DNA from: Alphaproteobacteria bacterium
GTDB taxonomy: Bacteria > Pseudomonadota > Alphaproteobacteria > Rhodobacterales > Rhodobacteraceae
Length of the DNA stretch: 47,623 nucleotides
NCBI GenBank assembly: GCA_030425945.1
Contig: JAUHZL010000001.1
Location: 1-47,623 of the forward strand
Direction: 5' to 3'
Shown: piece after piece, positions 45,466 to 47,623 of the stretch
Position numbering within the stretch: position 1 is the first letter of the stretch
Layout: every line of letters starts with the position of its first letter
Made by a program: the position numbers and the translations under genes
Notes under the pieces: generated by a model
What the model was told of the DNA's origin: nothing
The model's database searches: none
What the model saw: the letters and a program-made list of their open reading frames with translations, nothing else

Positions 45466-47623
45466 ATGGCAACGCTCGTTCTCGGCGCAGCCGGCGCTGC
45501 AATCGGCGGTTCGATCGGCGGCGCGATCCTCGGCGTGAGCGCCGCGACCATCGGCGGCTTCGTCGGCTCCACCATCGGCTCCGTCGTCGACAGCTGGATC
45601 GTGTCCTCGCTTGCGCCCACACAGCGCATCGAGGGTCCGCGGCTCGACAGCCTCCGGATCACGTCCTCGACCGAGGGCGCCGTCATCCCGCGCGTCTACG
45701 GCCGGATGCGGATGGGCGGCAACGTGATCTGGGCGACGGACTTTCGCGAGGAGACCAAGACCACCACTCAGGGCGGCGGCAAGGGCGGCGGAGGCGGCGG
45801 CAAGGTCAAGACGACCGAGTATCTCTACTACGCCAGCTTCGCCGTCGCGCTATGCGAGGGACCGATCACCGGCATCGGGCGGATCTGGGCCGACGGGAAG
45901 CTGCTGGACACCGCCGGGATCACCTGGCGCTGGTATCAGGGCGACGAGAGCCAGACCGCGGACCCGTTCATCGCGGCGAAGATGGGCGTGGCCAACACCC
46001 CCGCCTATCGCGGCACCGCCTACGTGGTTTTCGAGGACCTGCCACTCGGGAACTACGGCAACCGCCTGCCGCAGCTCTCCTTCGAGGTCTTCCGCCCGCT
46101 GGCCGATCCCGACACCGCCGAGGGGCTGACCCGCGCCGTCACCATGATCCCGGCCTCGGGCGAGTTCACCTACGCGACGCAAGGCATCCGGAAGGGCAGC
46201 AGCGGGGCGCAGACCCCGGAGAACCTGAACGCGCTCTCGGACACCGCCGACATGGTGGTGGCGCTCGACCGCCTGCAGGCCATGGCGCCGAAGGTCGAGA
46301 GCGTCAGCCTCGTGGTCGCCTGGTTCGGCGATGATCTGCGCGCGGGGTCGTGCAAGGTGCGGCCGGGCGTCGAGGTCTCAGCCAAGTCGACGACGCCCGC
46401 CACCTGGTCGGTGAACGGTGTCAGCCGCGCCAGCGCCTTCCTCGTCAGCCGCGACGATCAGGATCGCCCCGTCTACGGCGGCACGCCGGCCGATTTTGCC
46501 GTGGTGCAGGCGATCAAGGAGATGAAGGCGCGCGGGCTTCGCGTCACCTTCTATCCCTTCATCCTGATGGACGTGCCGCCCGGCAACAGCCTGCCAAACC
46601 CGTACTCCGACAACGCCGCCGAGGCAGGTCAGCCGGTCTTCCCATGGCGCGGCCGGATTACCTGCGCGCCTGCGGCGGGCTACGCCGGCAGCGTCGACAA
46701 GACCGCCACGGCGGCTAGCCAGGTCGCGGCCTTCTTCGGCAACGCCAGCCCCTCGGATTTCGCGGTCTCTGGCGAGACCGTCTCCTGGACCGGCGCGGCG
46801 GACGACTGGGGTCTGCGGCGCATGGTGCTGCACTACGCTCATCTCTGCGCAGCGGCGGGCGGCGTCGACGCCTTCCTGATCGGCACGGAGATGCGCGGGC
46901 TCACCACGATCCGCTCGGGCGCCAGCGCGTATCCTGCGGTGCAGGCGTTTCGCGATCTGGCGACCGACGTCCGCTCGATCCTCGGCGCGGGCAAAGCGAT
47001 CAGCTATGCAGCCGACTGGTCGGAGTATTTCGGGCACCAGCCGGGCGATGGCAGCGGCGACGTGTTCTTCCACCTCGATCCGCTCTGGGCCGATCCGGAG
47101 ATCAATTTCGTCGGGATCGACAACTACATGCCGCTCTCCGACTGGCGCGACGGCTTCGAGCATGCCGATGCGCAGGAGGGCTGGCCCGCGATCTACGACC
47201 GGGCTTACCTGCAGGGGAACATCGCCGGCGGCGAAGGCTTCGACTGGTTCTACGCCAGCGCGGCCGATCGCACCGCGCAGATCCGCACCCCGATCACCGA
47301 TGGCTCGGCCGCCAAGCCGTGGGTCTTCCGCTACAAGGATCTGCGCAGCTGGTGGTCGAACCCGCACTACGACCGCCCAGGCGGTGTGGAGAGCGGCACA
47401 CCGACCGCATGGGCGCCCGAGTCGAAGCCGATCTGGTTCACCGAGCTCGGCTGTCCCGCCATCGACCGGGGCACCAACCAGCCCAACGTCTTCTTTGACC
47501 CGAAATCCTCCGAGAGCTTCGTGCCCTACTTCTCCCGCGGCTGGCGGGACGACGCGATCCAGCGGGCCTATCTCGAGGCGACCTATCTTTGGTGGGGCGA
47601 GGCCGCGAACAACCCAGTGTCGT
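45466..47623 (+). CDS. Baseplate multidomain protein megatron (GTA gp15-like), partial
   Basis: The first 719 residues are visible; the gene continues past the window. The Gly-rich N-terminal hydrophobic region (AAGAAIGGSIGGAILGVSAA) is followed by TEGAVIPRVYGRMRMGGNVI, a Gly-rich loop and YLYYASFAVALCEGPITGIG. The later part is a TIM-barrel-like domain (FLIGTEMRGLTTIRSG, AADWSEYFGHQPGDGSGDVF, WFTELGCPAIDRGTNQPN) with glycosidase-like acidic residues. This is the GTA_TIM/megatron layout: a receptor or glycan-processing tail-tip hub. The usual length exceeds 1200 residues. Confidence 0.94.
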   Translation, partial: MATLVLGAAGAAIGGSIGGAILGVSAATIGGFVGSTIGSVVDSWIVSSLAPTQRIEGPRLDSLRITSSTEGAVIPRVYGRMRMGGNVIWATDFREETKTTTQGGGKGGGGGGKVKTTEYLYYASFAVALCEGPITGIGRIWADGKLLDTAGITWRWYQGDESQTADPFIAAKMGVANTPAYRGTAYVVFEDLPLGNYGNRLPQLSFEVFRPLADPDTAEGLTRAVTMIPASGEFTYATQGIRKGSSGAQTPENLNALSDTADMVVALDRLQAMAPKVESVSLVVAWFGDDLRAGSCKVRPGVEVSAKSTTPATWSVNGVSRASAFLVSRDDQDRPVYGGTPADFAVVQAIKEMKARGLRVTFYPFILMDVPPGNSLPNPYSDNAAEAGQPVFPWRGRITCAPAAGYAGSVDKTATAASQVAAFFGNASPSDFAVSGETVSWTGAADDWGLRRMVLHYAHLCAAAGGVDAFLIGTEMRGLTTIRSGASAYPAVQAFRDLATDVRSILGAGKAISYAADWSEYFGHQPGDGSGDVFFHLDPLWADPEINFVGIDNYMPLSDWRDGFEHADAQEGWPAIYDRAYLQGNIAGGEGFDWFYASAADRTAQIRTPITDGSAAKPWVFRYKDLRSWWSNPHYDRPGGVESGTPTAWAPESKPIWFTELGCPAIDRGTNQPNVFFDPKSSESFVPYFSRGWRDDAIQRAYLEATYLWWGEAANNPVS

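Larger units (their letters stand above)
7573..47623. mobile_element. Siphovirus-like prophage (right end outside window)
   Basis: The block contains a serine recombinase, an S24 repressor, replication and recombination genes, terminase, portal, capsid, tape measure, a lysis cassette and tail-tip genes in a typical phage order, so it is an integrated temperate siphophage. The head genes resemble lambda (GpA terminase, gpW, portal), while the tail tip resembles the Rhodobacter gene transfer agent. The left boundary is not resolved: it lies somewhere between the tRNA-Ser end (6344) and the recombinase cassette, and I could see no duplicated attachment core. The last gene is cut by the window edge, so attR is not visible. 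It appears intact, with no disrupted structural gene seen. Confidence 0.93.

Overview
The window looks like a chromosomal segment of a GC-rich alphaproteobacterium of the Rhodobacterales (Rhodobacter/Paracoccus-type). The evidence is the gene content: a DUF1127 gene joined to CCUCCUCCC-loop small RNAs, the dac-tmk-holB cluster, and phage tail genes close to those of the Rhodobacter gene transfer agent (GTA). It joins about 6.3 kb of core chromosome to more than 40 kb of an integrated siphovirus-like prophage that runs off the right edge.

Host part (1-6344). At the far left is a roughly 94-bp tandem repeat carrying terminator-like hairpins. On the minus strand there is a stress-type operon: a 72-residue DUF1127 protein (497-715) followed by five consecutive hairpins whose loops display CCUCCUCCC, then an intrinsic terminator. 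This is the CcsR/cuckoo RNA arrangement known from Rhodobacter sphaeroides. On the plus strand follow mrp (Fe-S carrier ATPase), a D-Ala-D-Ala carboxypeptidase, tmk and holB, the last three with 4-bp start/stop overlaps. A SPOR-domain lipoprotein converges on holB. A tRNA-Ser(UGA) at 6255-6344 is the last clear core gene.

Prophage left arm (about 6345-14428). A DUF3883 nuclease-like gene lies next to the tRNA. A translationally coupled minus-strand cassette follows: a 72-aa ORF, DUF2924, a serine recombinase and an HTH protein. Next is an AT-richer cargo block of three coupled genes (TIGR04255-like plus two unknowns) with its own palindrome-bearing promoter. An S24-type CI repressor and a coupled unknown gene come next, with face-to-face overlapping promoters to the rightward genes.

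Early region (14640-23994). A rightward chain of mostly overlapping genes encodes an excisionase-like HTH, a Sak4-like ATPase, an SSB-like protein, a DEAH helicase, a DUF6511-like zinc protein, a Cas4-like PD-(D/E)XK nuclease, a primase-helicase, a RuvC-like resolvase and a DUF6362-like protein. A 470-bp gap after the primase-helicase holds seven alternating CCAGTTTCGG elements and is a candidate replication origin. Two DNA methyltransferases follow: a ParB-N6A fusion and a C5 enzyme whose gene is open in two frames, both with family-like features.

Late region (28165-47623). This holds a lambda-type head module: small terminase, GpA terminase, gpW, portal, protease-capsid fusion, DUF2190 and a head-tail joiner. 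The tail module includes a canonical A AAA AAC -1 frameshift in the tail-assembly chaperone gene, then the tape measure. A GTA-like tail tip (DUF2460, DUF2163, NlpC/P60, megatron) is interrupted by a lysis cassette: membrane proteins, GH24 endolysin and embedded Rz/Rz1 spanins. An HNH nuclease and an opposite-strand SNase-type nuclease are cargo within the tail genes.

The most notable items are the five-copy CcsR array, the unknown three-gene cargo module, the candidate iteron origin, the dual-frame C5 methyltransferase locus, the frameshift-dependent Cys cluster and several structured leader regions. All calls come from reading the sequence; no database search was run.
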